The position numbers and the translations under genes are program-made. A model generated the notes under the pieces. That model worked only from the letters and a program-made list of their open reading frames with translations. It was not told the origin of the DNA and made no database searches. 64,000 nucleotides of DNA, taken from Tubiluchus corallicola (taxonomy: Eukaryota; Priapulida; Priapulimorpha; Priapulimorphida; Tubiluchidae). Shown in pieces: positions 27,201-39,986 of the stretch; the stretch's first letter is position 1, and each line of letters starts with the position of its first letter. The stretch covers positions 312,001 to 376,000 of the forward strand of contig JAQGDQ010000004.1 in NCBI GenBank assembly GCA_030141605.1, read 5' to 3'.

Positions 27201-30200
27201 ATGATGTCTATATGGACTACAGAAACTATTGCAAAAACACTCGGCTAATTATTGGCTGTTGGAAGATCAATTAAATGATGAAGTTTTTATTTTTCGCTGC
27301 GGAACTTACATCTTGAATTACGTCATAAAAAAGCCATCAGTACCAATTTCGTAGATGTTATGCCCTAGACACTCGTCAGTGCTGGATGTCTAGTTGGTCT
27401 AGCCAGCAAGCAACCAAATCTGGCAATAATGGTGAAATGCCTGGGATTTTCTGCGAGCAATTGTTTGTTTTGCTGAACGGATTACACCTATTAGTATTGA
27501 GCATGCTTTGCAATTTTATGTTCCCGTCCACAATAGAAGCGGGCGGGCAGTGCTTGAGGCCAGTACGAGAGAGCAGACTTAAAAGCTGTAAAACTTGACT
27601 CGTTAATCCTATATGTCCTCCAAGTACTTCAGTCAGAGAATTGTTCCTATGAGCTATATATGTATTATAGCTTTGCTTTTGACTCCTTTGGGTGAGAACA
27701 TTTTAATGATGGCGGTTACGATCCTCTATTTAGGTCTCGAACGTTGCCAAATTTTTAAACTACACACATTCTTATTTGTGTGAACTTATGTGTGAAAATT
27801 ATGCGTGAAGTCATGTGCACTACGTGATTAGAAACTGCTGTAAATTTGTAAAAATTCCAGTTAATGATTGAAGCGTTTTTAAATTTTGAAAGCCTCTGAT
27901 TTGGGCGAAACATTCTCACAGAATAAAAAACAACTGTCTCATAAGTCGACACTACATTGTTGATAATCCTGGTCCACACTGATAAAAATTTCAATCAAAG
28001 ATGACAAAGAGAAGTAAGGCAAATGAGCTTTAATTACCTACAAAGACCACTAATTAACTATTGTTGAATGCTAAAAAAGTTTTAAAAGAACATCGGCCTT
28101 ATAGAAGGTTGCAAAACTTATAGCAGCATTAAAAATAGTCTTAGCTGAGAATAAAATTTAGACTTTGAGTGGTAACAGCAACGTGATTTTTTCCCAAATT
28201 AGAATTCTTAGGCCACTCTGAACTCGTAATGTATTTCATACTGACAGCTATTTTTCGTTAAGGATGTACAAACGCATTATCTAAAGTTCAGGGAAACTCA
28301 GAATGGGTGAGTAATGTAGTTAAACTGAGTTTAATTGCTGTTAAAACATGCCGTATTCCTCTTGGCAACGTTAATGAGAATATAATGGCATTTCTCTGCA
28401 ACAGTTAATGCTTTCCTTTAAAAAGAATTTCCACCATCCCTGAAGATTTGAAGATATGGTTAGCAATTATTTTTCTGCTTTGTGCTGAGTAACGCAGAAA
28501 TTGGTTTTATAGGTTTTGTGTCTTGGCACTTGATAGTACAAAGGGACAGTAATTACTTCATGAAAGAATGCACTGTGTCTAAAAAAGTTCTTAAATGTTC
28601 AAATTCTCTTCAAAATAAATCGACCTATCCTACTGCTTCCTTCACACAACTAATCAGATATTTTCTGTTTTTGAATTATTAATTCCAATACTTCATATCA
28701 GAACTTCAATGTCTTCCCTTATAAAAGAAATTTGTTGAATAACCACACACATTACAAATTATGAACCCATTTTTCATGCACAACAGTTAACAAATCTAGT
28801 CTCGTTTATTCTCATCCAATTTAGTCTACAGCGACTCCATTCTCATCGGTAATATACTTGTTTTAGTCGCCAGCTTGTCTTAAGTGATATACGGTGCGCA
28901 TTTGGGTACAAGATTCTCATCTAGATAATTTTGTTTTGCATCACAACTACCTTCTTTTTCTCTTCTTAGTTTTCTGTTCTCACATTACCGATCTTTTATT
29001 ACATACATGAAATGTTATATAATCTTAATTTTATTAAGCCTATGCTTACTCCGTTAATATCATCTTTTGTTCTTAGTTCTCACTATGCACAGGTTTAGTC
29101 TTTCTCGGTCTATCTTGTTATCTGTGTCCTGTTGCCATCATTAATTCTCTTCGTTTCGCCGTATTTAGTTCTTCTGTTATTACCTTACTTGCATTATATA
29201 TTACATAAATATGTTTCCCACACTATAAATATTATTATATAGATCTTACTTCTCTCTTAATCCCCGAACTCCTTTAATTCGAATTCTGTATCATCTGATC
29301 TGCATGCACATTACCTAGGATATAAACTGTTCGATTATGGATTCTACACACATTGTCGTGATAACTATGTCGTACAACTTCGCCATTTTCAACGCCTGCA
29401 CTTTTCAGCAGCCCAGAAAAGTCTAAACAAAGTGGGGTTACGTGGTCCAATCTCGAGAGAAACACAATTTTGAGAATGACTACTCCAATTTGTTATAATA
29501 CGTTTCTTAACTTTTATGGTGATTATACATATAAACAAAAATCATTATAAATTTATCTTGTTTTGTTCTTATGACGCTCATCATGTACGCGTATCGCGTC
29601 GGAACGCTGCAGTTTGAAAAGAGGCTTACATTTCTCGTTCAGTCTGGACCTTTATAAGGACCTACTCATTGAGTTCGCCATATCAAAGTTTGTGTTCCCA
29701 CCATTATTTATCTTCAATCTAACCGTCCGCAAATATCACCAAACAAAAAGGGAACATAATTCCAGTCTTGCAAAACAAGTTTGTAAATTCTCTTTACATC
29801 ATTGCTCATTCAAAGAGTTAATGTAAGTACGCCCTGGGCTATACAATTTTTACTTCTACTAAAAACCATTTTCTCGCACAAGTTGCAATGCAGCCGTCTT
29901 CATAAATGTCAAACTTTATTATTAGTTTTGCATTCCTGATGCAGAGTTTTCGGACATTTGGTCGCATGGAAAGATGATCGTTTTTAACTACAAATGCTTA
30001 TTTTTTGTGATGCGTTTGCTCTTTAAACCTAACCTTCAGAATTTTTAAACACGTAACCGCATAATGATTACGAAATAACATTCTCTACTTCTTTTCATGT
30101 AGATTTATAAACCTGTCAGGAAATAGGCATTATTTTTTTACGACGCTGCGCCTAAAAATGTCCAAGAACATCTTCAGTTCCGACGCAAATGTGCAGTAAG

Positions 30201-30414
30201 AAAAAAAATCATCCTTCAGCCTCACAATCTTCATGCTTTTATAAGTGTTAGAAACCTTATAAAAATTAAAACCTTAATAGAAACCTTAAAAGTACATTAG
30301 GATTTAAACTATTTGTATAGGAATCTTGTTTTGTAGGGGTTAAACAAAGCTGTATGCTATGCCCCGCCCCCGCCTTTTTTCGTTATGTATTAACACTATA
30401 CACTTATTATTTGA
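24276..30414. other. Non-coding AT-rich stretch
   Basis: About 6 kb without a supported gene. It includes TAGATGGC words at 25,173, 26,477 and 26,761, the last two continuing as TAGATGGCAGCA. A GGTTCGAAT box B-like word at ~25,590 has no accompanying tRNA structure. Frames of 60-80 codons show no motif. Confidence 0.55.
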
Positions 30415-31990
30415 TCCCTTGATGCCAACCCTATTAATATAAGCGGTTTTACGACAAACTGCCTTATTTGCTGACGATATGGTATTAACTTCAAGATCCG
30501 AATCCCGACTACAGTACGGTATCAATAAGATAAAAAAGAATATTGTGAGGAATGGATGCTAAAATTTAATACTCAAAAGACACAAGTAGTCGTGTTCAAC
30601 AAGACAGGCAGGGTTTTAAGAACTCAAACATTTTACAGCTCTCAAAAACTAGAATCCTTCGAATCTTATAAATATTTGGATATTTTCGCGTCAGGCTCTA
30701 TGCGGCAAAACTCCACCAAGCTTAAAGATAAAACGTTAAAGGTATTGTAAACTATAAAAAATGCCTTAAATACAATACTAACCCTTTTGCAGGAATTAAT
30801 AATATTTGAGCAAACTGTTGTGTATCTGGGAATCTGATATTACTAAAACTAATTAAAACTCTCACACGCAGAGTAACTTTGATAAAGTTACAAGCGAAGC
30901 TAAAAGATGTTACTATCAAATTACATAGATTCCTATCAATTTAAAAAAAGTTGGGCAAATATGCTACAAGAGTTGAACTAGGCGGTTACCTTGTCTTTCT
31001 AAAAATAATTAGAAATGTTATTAATTACTAATTACATATTCTGAATCAACCTGTAGACAGTTATGTTTGTCAATCATACGAAGAGATATTAACTTATGGC
31101 TAACAGTTATGGCTAAGCAGTATGCACTGTTAGGCTAACTTTGTCAAAGAAATATTACACACAATGACTTCAATCATAACTGGGAAAATCAGGGTATTTT
31201 CTCTCGTAAATACTTTTTCAAGAAATTGGATGAAAGAATAAAGAATGATTATGTACACTTCTGGAAAAATGAAATCTACGACGATAACAAAATTGGTCAA
31301 AATAAATTACTAACATCTTTAGATTAGAATAATATTAGAATCTTTAAAACGCACTATCAGTTAGAGAACTATTTGCTTTTTGGTCTCAGTAACTACGCCG
31401 TAACTAAATACACCAAACTTAGAATTAACTCCTATTCGCAGTAAATTGAAAAAAGGAACATACCGTAAATCAAGAAAAATTCCTGTATACATTGCATAAT
31501 CACATCTGTACATTTTACAATACTAACGAAACTGAAGATGAACAATACTTCGTAACTAGATATCCTTTTAACAATGACTTGACAGTTTTATTTTATAATA
31601 AATAACATCAATTGTACAAAAATTTAGTGAAATTAACGATAATGATAAATTTGTTTTTATATGAGTAGCAATGATACAGAAATTGTAAAACTGACTATAA
31701 ATTTCGTCCCATATTTCTATTAGCTAAATGTTAGCTCTGAGTCTTTGTTTTCTATTACTAATGTACTAATGCCGTGCAGAAACGTGTAACTGATACAACT
31801 ATAGTGTTTTTGCATTTCAACTGTTGTCAAACAACTATTTCTTTTTGATAATTTCTTGCTTATTTATGTTGTTTGTATATAGTTTGCACTGTGTATGTTT
31901 AGTGTCAAAACATTTCATTTGTTGAAATTGCAACAGTGTTGTAAAACATACATAATATATTTGTCCTATGGCACTAATAAATATGAAATG
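30415..31990 (+). mobile_element. Decayed non-LTR retrotransposon (LINE), 3' half with reverse transcriptase remains
   Basis: Translated pieces in shifting frames, read in order, give the C-terminal half of a LINE ORF2. They are an N-P-I-N-I-S-G-F segment (30,433-30,459), the catalytic reverse transcriptase box LFADDMVL (30,464-30,487), then EEWMLKFN and KTQVVVFNKTGR (30,547-30,620) and an ESYKYLDI segment (~30,662-30,680), the usual order of palm and thumb motifs. Further on, frames at 31,139-31,442 (one internal stop) and 31,501-31,603 match the C-terminal region. The latter ends in the pattern C-x-x-Y ... EDEQYF ... YPF, a worn version of the C-x2-C ... EDE-HF ... CP box that closes many CR1/Jockey-like ORF2 proteins. 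Frameshifts near 30,460 and 30,540 and several stops make it non-functional. An AT-rich 3' UTR appears to run to about 31,990. The 5' half is missing, as expected from 5' truncation on insertion. The clade is uncertain. Confidence 0.85.
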
Positions 31991-33192
31991 TATACGCAGA
32001 TTTATAATTTTCTCACACAGCTAATATTAACAAATAAACTTCAATACCTATAAGAGGGTTGAGAAATTTGGAAATGTTCTATAAAATTAAGAACCACAGC
32101 TTTTTATAATTTTCTGTGTGGAAAGTTCTGTGTGGTATGTGTGCAAGACCTTGATCTCAAAGACTCCTATCACTTTCTCAAGATTTCTTCATGCAGAGAC
32201 TGCAATGCCAGCAACCTGTCAGAAGGAAACTGATTTATGTAAAGAGTAGGATGGGTTTAAAATCGTTTTGCAAACTGAATTGAAACAGGTGAAGTTAGAC
32301 AGCTATTGTTGAGCCACAGCAGGAAGCGCCTCTATTATCATTAGAGAAGAGTTGAGGCGTATAGAACACATTCCTTCTTAAATTCCACCATAAATTAAAT
32401 GAAGTTTCTTTCGACGTGCTTTGCGGCATGGACCTGTCTATAATAATGGCTCGCTTGGATTAACTGATTACAGCAAATGTAGGTAATATCAATTTGGGAC
32501 GACAAGTAGAGAAACGATTCAATAATGTGACAAAGGTATTCTAAAACACCGAGTAAATTTGTATTTTGAAAATTTGTTTAATTTCTGAAAGATGGAAAAA
32601 AATCAATTATATTTTTACAGTTCAATTAGCTAACCTAGACGGTGCAGTAAAAGGATAACTAAGTAGAATTCTTAACAATCGTGTAAATGACGTTGTCTGG
32701 TCCTCTAATTTTATCACACCAAGAACATAGTAAACATAATTTTACGTCACAAATTAACGTGACTATAACTACATTCTAATATGAGTATATGAAAATCCGG
32801 AACGTAGACCAAACACAATTTTCAGTGAATTTTAAACAATATCCATTACAGATAGAGAAAAACTTGACAATGTGTCTGCAACACTTTAAATGTTCACTTG
32901 GAGGCTGACAAAACATTTAACATAGACGTCAGTATTACAGTCTTTTTTTTTTGGTTATCAAGGTCATCCATGGTAATTGTTAGAAACCGCAAAATGTACG
33001 TGTCAAGTTACACTTCTAGCAAGTACAATTGTTGCACTAGATGCTTAACTGAAATTGAAAGATTTTTGTATATACCAATACTGTGTGTACGAGGCCGTTT
33101 TTCACTGAATAGCTACCGGTCCATGTTCTCAATTCTCAGTGGATCTTGCGCAACTATGACCCACATTTTAATGGAAAAGAAACAGATCCAGT

Positions 33193-33193
<1 letters not shown>
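31991..33193. other. Non-coding stretch
   Basis: No gene or repeat recognised. The 120-codon frame starting at 32,898 ends in a polyasparagine string created by the following (AAT)n repeat and has no known domain. Confidence 0.55.

Positions 33194-33252
<59 letters not shown>
33194..33252 (+). repeat. (AAT)n microsatellite
   Basis: About 19 perfect AAT units. Nothing suggests the asparagine frame through it is translated. Confidence 0.95.
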
Positions 33253-36200
33253 GTGGTTAAAACTGTGGTTTGCAAATATCTCTCGCTAATCAGGTGTGTG
33301 CTGGTCTGAATACTTGGAATATTAGTTTTAGTTTGGCTGAAGCAATTGAAGCATTATTTTGGTGAGTTCCAGACAACATAGCATTGAAAGGCCTCGCGTT
33401 GCTCACTTTTTATTTTGGAACTCTTCAGAAACGTAAGAAGTTCATGAACAGCAATATAACGTTCAGTAGACCACATGTCACACGTGCAATATATATCCAT
33501 TTATATTTTTTTGATCTGGTCTTTCAGAATTCTTGACGTTCCATGGTAGTTAGCACGCCATTGCCTAGACTTGTACACTTATGCGCAAAAGTATGAGGTG
33601 TTTTATCATTAACCCCTTGCATGGGAGAGGTTGCATAAACGGTGGTCATATAGGTCCTGTATGACACACATATCATCATTCATACTTATGCGCAGGAACA
33701 ATCCATGCAGGGACAATATAGCTACTTTCGCGAATGGAATGGAATGGTAACGCAGGCTATGTGAAACATTTTGCCGTACAGCTATTTATGAAGCCTATCA
33801 TCATTTACACTTTTGAACAGGAGCGAGCTTCACGAATGGAAGGTGGCACAAACAACTCGTGGTAACTGCTATTTGAGTGCATTCTTGAATATTACCGGGG
33901 AATAATTTAAGATGAACCATTTCGTCGTTCGCACTCTTACATACGGGAAGCAGCGCGAAAAATGCTCACACAACAATGTGCAAAACGGTTGATGTACACA
34001 TGATGTTCCATCATTTGAGCTTTTGCGTAGTGAAAATTGTGTGAATAGCGTCGTCATGCAGCTGCTGTATGCAAACTTTTCTCCCCTCGCGTCGCAGCAT
34101 GACGCTTTACATGTTTCAAAAATACTGTTCTTTTTGCCATACGAGCTTTTATAACACCGCTAAGAGTTCGAAAGAAAAAACTTGAATGGCGCATTTGTCT
34201 ACGTGAAAGCTACGGCATTTTATAATCAAAATCCTGGCGCGTAGACCCACTAATATCGTTTTACACCCGTGGTGTAACATAGTAAAAATTATATTGAGCA
34301 CAAAAATTACATAATAATTTCCTGCTAAGGGATATAATTTAAATTTTACGGGTATTATAAGTCACGTATTATGCACAACGCTGTGAAAATCGTTGAATAA
34401 TTTTTCACAATATGTTACCTATAGGCCTATAGAACCAATACCCGTTTTGTCTGACGCTTCGTCACAATGAAGCGGTTAGCACAGTTAAAATACCATTCAT
34501 AAATTTTTTGCTTATACAGTGTGTACAATGTACATAGACCTCTGAACACTTTCCCTGTCGACTACTGCGTACAGAATCGATTTCTGTTTGAAATGTATTA
34601 CTTGAAAAGCAATGCAAGTTGCCAATTGGACCACTTTTATTTGGCAGAGGACTTGATCAGCCGCAGACTAGTATAATCTCGGTGTTTGTGTGTTTGCAGA
34701 GATTATCCTTGATCCCTATCTCGTAATCTTTAGCCGTTTCCACTCGGTTTAATCTGTCGGCTTTACCTTCACTTCACAAGTTCACTTTGGATGAAATCAT
34801 CATCATATCTTGTCTGACCATCTTTATTTCATCTGACAGGGTCGATTCTTGAACCAGTTTATAAAACTCTTAAATCCTGCCAACGAAAGTGATAACCATG
34901 TTGAAGCAGTTTATAAAGCAGTTTCGAGAAACGAAATTTTTAGGATTATTTTCACAACGTCTGCCTGCATTAAATGTGCTTAATTGGAGTATTTGAAGCG
35001 ATGAAATAGAATAAATACTTTTACAGACCAGCATCGTCGTTTACTTGTTTTTACGCATCTTATTTTGTTTTGTGATAGCTCAAATCATTATTTCTGATTC
35101 ACATTAAATTTTCACAATAACTTTTTCAAATATTTCATTTTGAAAATAACGAAGCAAAACACGCACCTATCATACGATGTTCAGTAGTGGCTTTGTCATT
35201 TTTTTGTTATGAATACTTTAAAAAATACTAGCTTGAAATATTATAGTTGATTATTGTCTAATTACCCATGAGCTTCTGTTTCGGCTAGGATTTCGGTTTA
35301 ATTGACAAGATCCGTTTCCGCTCATTAAATCTACCAGTCAAAATGTCCGGTCGGTAAGCTCATTAATTATGTATGCCAGAGTGGCCAAAAATAAGATCAG
35401 TAACAAGACTTAAAGGAAGCGCTTCCAGCGTTTCCCACACTATAGCCAAACCAACTTAGTTTTACCTCGTTTACAGTAGTGAGCCATTCTTTATACTTGG
35501 TGACAATACGAGGAGCTTAGTTGTCTAAGTAAACGACAATATCCGCCAAATTTCCTCCATTTCCGACGAATTTCGCAACAAAACGCTCCTAGCTAAAACC
35601 AAAAATAAACATACTTGCTGTTATTTTCACCTTTAGTTACTGATTCGTAAGGGATACGTTTACTTTCACAACAAATGTACAATAAACTTGGGGGGTGCTT
35701 TTAAATACAAGAAGACAAATTCTATAACGCTGTAAGTAATTATAACCGTTCACGTTTTTAAGAAATATAGAAAAATCAAATTAATTTGTTAAAAACCAGA
35801 AAGCGAAAAAGTTTTTTGTCCACCCCCCTTTTTTATTGTACGCTTGACTGCACGAGACTTATACGTGGTGGCAAAAGATCAGTGTGTAAGTTACACCTGC
35901 TCGATATGTCTCTCCCACATTTGTCACATTTCTCTGGGGAGAGAAGGGGACTATTTAGAGCGGAATCATTAATCCAGAATAATGATGACTTCCCTGTTAA
36001 AGATGTATTTAGTAAAAACGGTTTTTTTTTGTTTTCGCAGTTCAGATAGTGTTGTAACTGATGGCGCAGTTTGCCAGTTCTACATTTTTTTAAATTTATT
36101 TGGACACAATGTGTTCTGTAAGTTGAGGTATAATTTTCAAATTAAGTATAAAGCGTGATTTTTTCTGAATAGCAATGCATCATCTGAAAATTTGCAGATG

Positions 36201-37489
36201 ACCCTGTTATTTATTAGTTAATGAATTTGATAATTTTTCAAAATCATTAAGCAAGATTAAAATAACTTCCACCCTATTTCATTACAAGCTTGAAAACTTA
36301 GAAAAGCTAAAGACAGTCGAACAAACTCTGCAATTAAAGGCTTCTAGAATTTACTTGCAGTTAATTAGTGCATAATAACTTTTAGATTATCCTTTTTTCA
36401 ACAAAATGAAGTGATTGTTTTTCAAACTACTCTAAATATACTAGAAGACTGCTATCACAGACTGCAAAGCATTGGTTTATACACATCGAGCTAAACTTAC
36501 GTTTTATCATCTTCACTAAACTCTGGTATGCAATTCTCAGGGGACCTCTATTAATAGCTGCAACCCACCGGTCTGGTCTTGACTAATTGCTTAATTACAG
36601 GTGCGGCAAGGTATGAATTTCACAAACCAAGTCTTAGTCTAATTACCTGACTTAACTGAAAACAATACAAAGCGACCCTTTGTGGATGCTGCGTGGGTTA
36701 ACGTTGAATGTAGTTACTATCTGAATTACATAATAAATCTTGCCATTTTAGCGTTCAAAATTGGATCAAATCGTTGGTGGTCGATTAGCCGTATAGCTAA
36801 ATAAATTAATTATAAATTTCTCAGGAAGATCTCAGTTGAGTTCGGAAATAAGCAACTAAGGAAAACCAAGTAAGGGAATCTAATATATATTTGTTGAGCC
36901 TACATTCGGTGAATCCTCCGAATTCATTTTTATTGCGCACTTCTTAACTACGTTAATTTGCTAAACAATGATTAACAATGAAACACGAATAACTATTATG
37001 TTCAATAAATAAACCAATAACAAAGCAATGTACTGAAAAATAAAGAAAGCTTAGTTGAATTTAGTCCATTCTGAAGTCTGTGTCTGAGGTGGTTTATCAA
37101 ACTAGTTGAATCCATACCCCATAACTAGTTCTTTGCAGACGTTGTTCTTTGAGTTTCCTTGTGCCTGAACATTCCATTTGTTTACAGACAATTACAAGAA
37201 TATTATAAATCGGCCCAAACTGGCAAAGGCTGAAGAAATTTCCAGTTCTTTCAGCATTAATATAGCCGAGAGGTTCCAAAGTGCATCTAAGGCCCGAAAT
37301 TGAACAACGTCGAACTATTTTTCAGTAGTCAGTTAAAGGAAAACCGGACCCAATCTTAATCTATAGCTCAGAACAATCTAAGCTATAAAATACTGAAAAC
37401 GAACATGTTACTTTTTTTTACGGACGACCTATGTGAAAGAATTATTACCACAGAAACTTAATTTCACGTTCGCGCGAATAGTTCTTCGC
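33253..37489. other. Non-coding AT-rich stretch
   Basis: No supported gene. A diverged internal repeat is visible around 33,580-33,850, where TATCATCATT-x-ACACTTTTG/ACTTATGCGCAGGA and GCGAATGGA/ACGAATGGA words recur about 120 bp apart. The segment at about 36,560-36,660 contains clustered TAATTGC/TAATTACAGGTG words similar to enhancer clusters. Both are weak. Confidence 0.5.
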
Positions 37490-37620
37490 TGCTATATGCA
37501 TTTCGCCATTCCCTAGATAGACGGGTACCGGCGCCGGTATTTCGGAAACGCGTTACGCAGAAAACAGGCGCTCTACCTAGCACTTCATATGTGCTCAATT
37601 GTGATGTGGCGCATACGTTC
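37490..37620. other. Small GC-rich island with perfect palindrome
   Basis: A locally GC- and CpG-rich block in AT-rich DNA. It contains TACCGGCGCCGGTA at 37,526-37,539, a perfect 14 bp palindrome, followed by AACGCGTTACG. It could be the end of an unrecognised mobile element or a regulatory site. No coding frame is associated. Confidence 0.4.
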
Positions 37621-37838
37621 AGTATGTTCGCACAGTAAAGCTAATTATTTAATTTTTTGAATTTAAAATTCGCCGAATTTTGTGTATCACACTAAATGTT
37701 TTTACAGTAGCACTGCACTTCATCTAGTCTTCGCTTTCGCAAACACGTGCAACACGGTCGTGGAATGTTTGTGCTGTTGAAAATCATGTTTACTTGTGAC
37801 GTCATCACTAATTGGGTTCACCGATTGTTAATTAAGTT

Positions 37839-37869
37839 TTCAACCTATTATTTATTATTATAGGTTGAA
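37839..37869. repeat. Short perfect hairpin (10 bp stem, 11 bp loop)
   Basis: TTCAACCTAT at 37,839-37,848 pairs exactly with ATAGGTTGAA at 37,860-37,869 around an AT-only loop. No role is assigned. Confidence 0.5.
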
Positions 37870-39868
37870 TTATTAATTAATTAATACACACAATTTCGTT
37901 CATCCTGTCTCCAAACATAATAAATAAAATGCTTTAGCTACTTCTAAATCACAACTTCCCATCAAGAATACAAATTTATCAGAATCGCTTATAAGGATAA
38001 ATTCTGGTATAACTGCATTGATGTGATTATTATAAGGTTCCTCTAAGGTCACTGTAATATGGACATTTTATAAAAAAGTGTAGTTCATCTTCGAGTTCAT
38101 TTCTTAAATAGCATGAAATATACGATTTTCCTAGATTCAGCGCATCTCCCTCTCAATACACAAAGTATGCGAGTTGATTCTCAGTTCTGTAAAAAAAATG
38201 GCAAACACAGCTGCATGTTTGAAATAACCAGAAAGTAGTATTCTAGTTGGAAGATTTCTATATTCTCTTGAAGGTTTGGTACGTTCGCAGTTTGTCTTGT
38301 CTATCTGGTTTATCGCTTTAGATTTCTTCTTTAACTATTAGGGTATAATCAGTTTTTATTTTTTTCTAATTTATTAAGTAGTCGTTTAGGTGAAAACGAC
38401 GTCTGCTTATTCCAAACACGTTCAAAGCCCTATTCACAAAATATATACCTCAAAAATACCGAAATATTACAACAAAAACAGTTCTTAGTTAGGGCTCGAT
38501 TTTTATTATAAGCTTGGTAGACATAACTATCATAAAGTTAGCTAATAACTCGTATCCAGTAATGAATTATTCTGCCTTGCAAATTTACCTGATTTGTTAT
38601 GGACAGTCAGAAGAAATTTGAATACTTTAACATTGACCGTTTCGCTGGGCACAGTGTCAAATTAATTTGAATGTGCGGGAATTGTTTTTGATATTAGTAA
38701 GGCGAGGTCCCCATTAGGACACAAACTTTGTATTCGTGATAACAATAGAAAAAAATAATACTATTTATTGCAACTACATAATAGCAATAATTTCGGAACG
38801 TAGGCTTAAAATACTTATAAGTATTTGATCGTTCTGCGTAAATAATGTAAAAAACCGCAGGTATACCGAATTTGTAGAGCTCAACCAGACCATGGAGAAA
38901 ATGGAAAACTTGCGCACTTGACACCTCTCTAAGGATTTTTCGAAGAAAAAAGGTATCTTATAATCTTAAACATTTCAGTTCTCGCGGAATCCTAAATCCT
39001 CGCCGTCCCAATAAAATGACTGAACAAAACGAAATCCTGACATCCACTTCCTTAACCCTTTATTGAATAAAACCCGCAATAAAACTTCTTAGCCTGTCAA
39101 ATCAAGACAATTAATGGGCTAAACAAACAATAGCTGCATGTCATAAGAATGGTTCTACCTGGATGCCCTCATATTCTGTCTCGCTACGCTTCCCCTCCCC
39201 CTCGAGCAACACAGGTATAACGTCTATCAGGTGTTATCATTAGCTGCAGAAGTCAGGGTAGTCGTTGCTTGGAGTGCGAAAAAGGTTTACTTGAACAGGT
39301 GTATGTGGAAAAGAAGATGAGATGAATGTTTTGCTTGTAGGAAAAAAGACAGTGATGTGTGTGCCAACAGGTGTCTTGTCAGAAACGAACTTAATGAGTT
39401 GTGATTTACACCTGGGAAGCATTTTTCCGTTACTTCTAAGTTGTAACATCTTTCAAGGTAGAACTGATTGAACAGTTACGTGATGTTTTGAATGCAAGTT
39501 GTTGGGACTGTACGTAATTATTGTACGAAACTTTTTGCAAACAGGCCATGGTGCTGTACCGCAACGTATATCATGTAGTTAGCCGTCATGCACTTGAAAA
39601 ATAATACAGTTCTAATATTAACGGCGCCAGCATTCATTTACTTTATCTGACCCATAACTATAATGTGCGACCCTAGACGTAATGCATAGCGACGAAACTT
39701 GCGATAGTTATAAACACAAGCTGGAGAAATAACTAGAAAACTGTTGTTACTAAACTTGTTGAATTTTTGTGAAAACTTTGTGACGAGAAAATAGCCTTTC
39801 TCTTTTTTATATGTGATATAACAAATTAGACTGTGATATTTACCTGCACTTTCATGTTTCAAATCAAA
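37870..39868. other. Non-coding AT-rich stretch
   Basis: No gene or repeat recognised. Minus-strand frames of 69-76 codons near 38,694, 39,240 and 39,638 carry no motif. Confidence 0.55.
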
Positions 39869-39986
39869 ATGCGAACACTAAATTATCTGACGATTATGAT
39901 GCTGGCTAGTACGTTGATGATATCAGCGATCTCGGGCCTGGCGACTGGAGAAAATGCTTTCAGACAGGGTCGAGAGGGAGATATCG
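39869..39986 (+). CDS. Putative first coding exon of a secreted peptide (partial, exon A)
   Basis: From the ATG at 39,869 the frame gives MRTLNYLTIMMLASTLMISA, then ISGLATG-ENAFRQGREGDI, and meets a plausible 5' splice site, ATCG|GTAAAT, after 39,986 in phase 1. The first 23 or so residues form a classic signal peptide: a basic n-region (Arg2), a hydrophobic core, and small residues near Ala20-Ser22-Gly23 for cleavage. Signal-peptide exons often end in phase 1. An in-frame ATG 15 bases upstream (39,854) could also start it. No TATA box is obvious and no downstream exon was identified. The segment at 54,020-54,212 ends with a similar pattern and the same intron phase. I do not recognise the family. 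It may also be a chance frame, since it is short. Confidence 0.35.

Noticed and set aside
32898-33260. 120-codon frame ending in polyasparagine
   Set aside because: The end is an (AAT)n microsatellite and the start has no recognisable domain or signal peptide.
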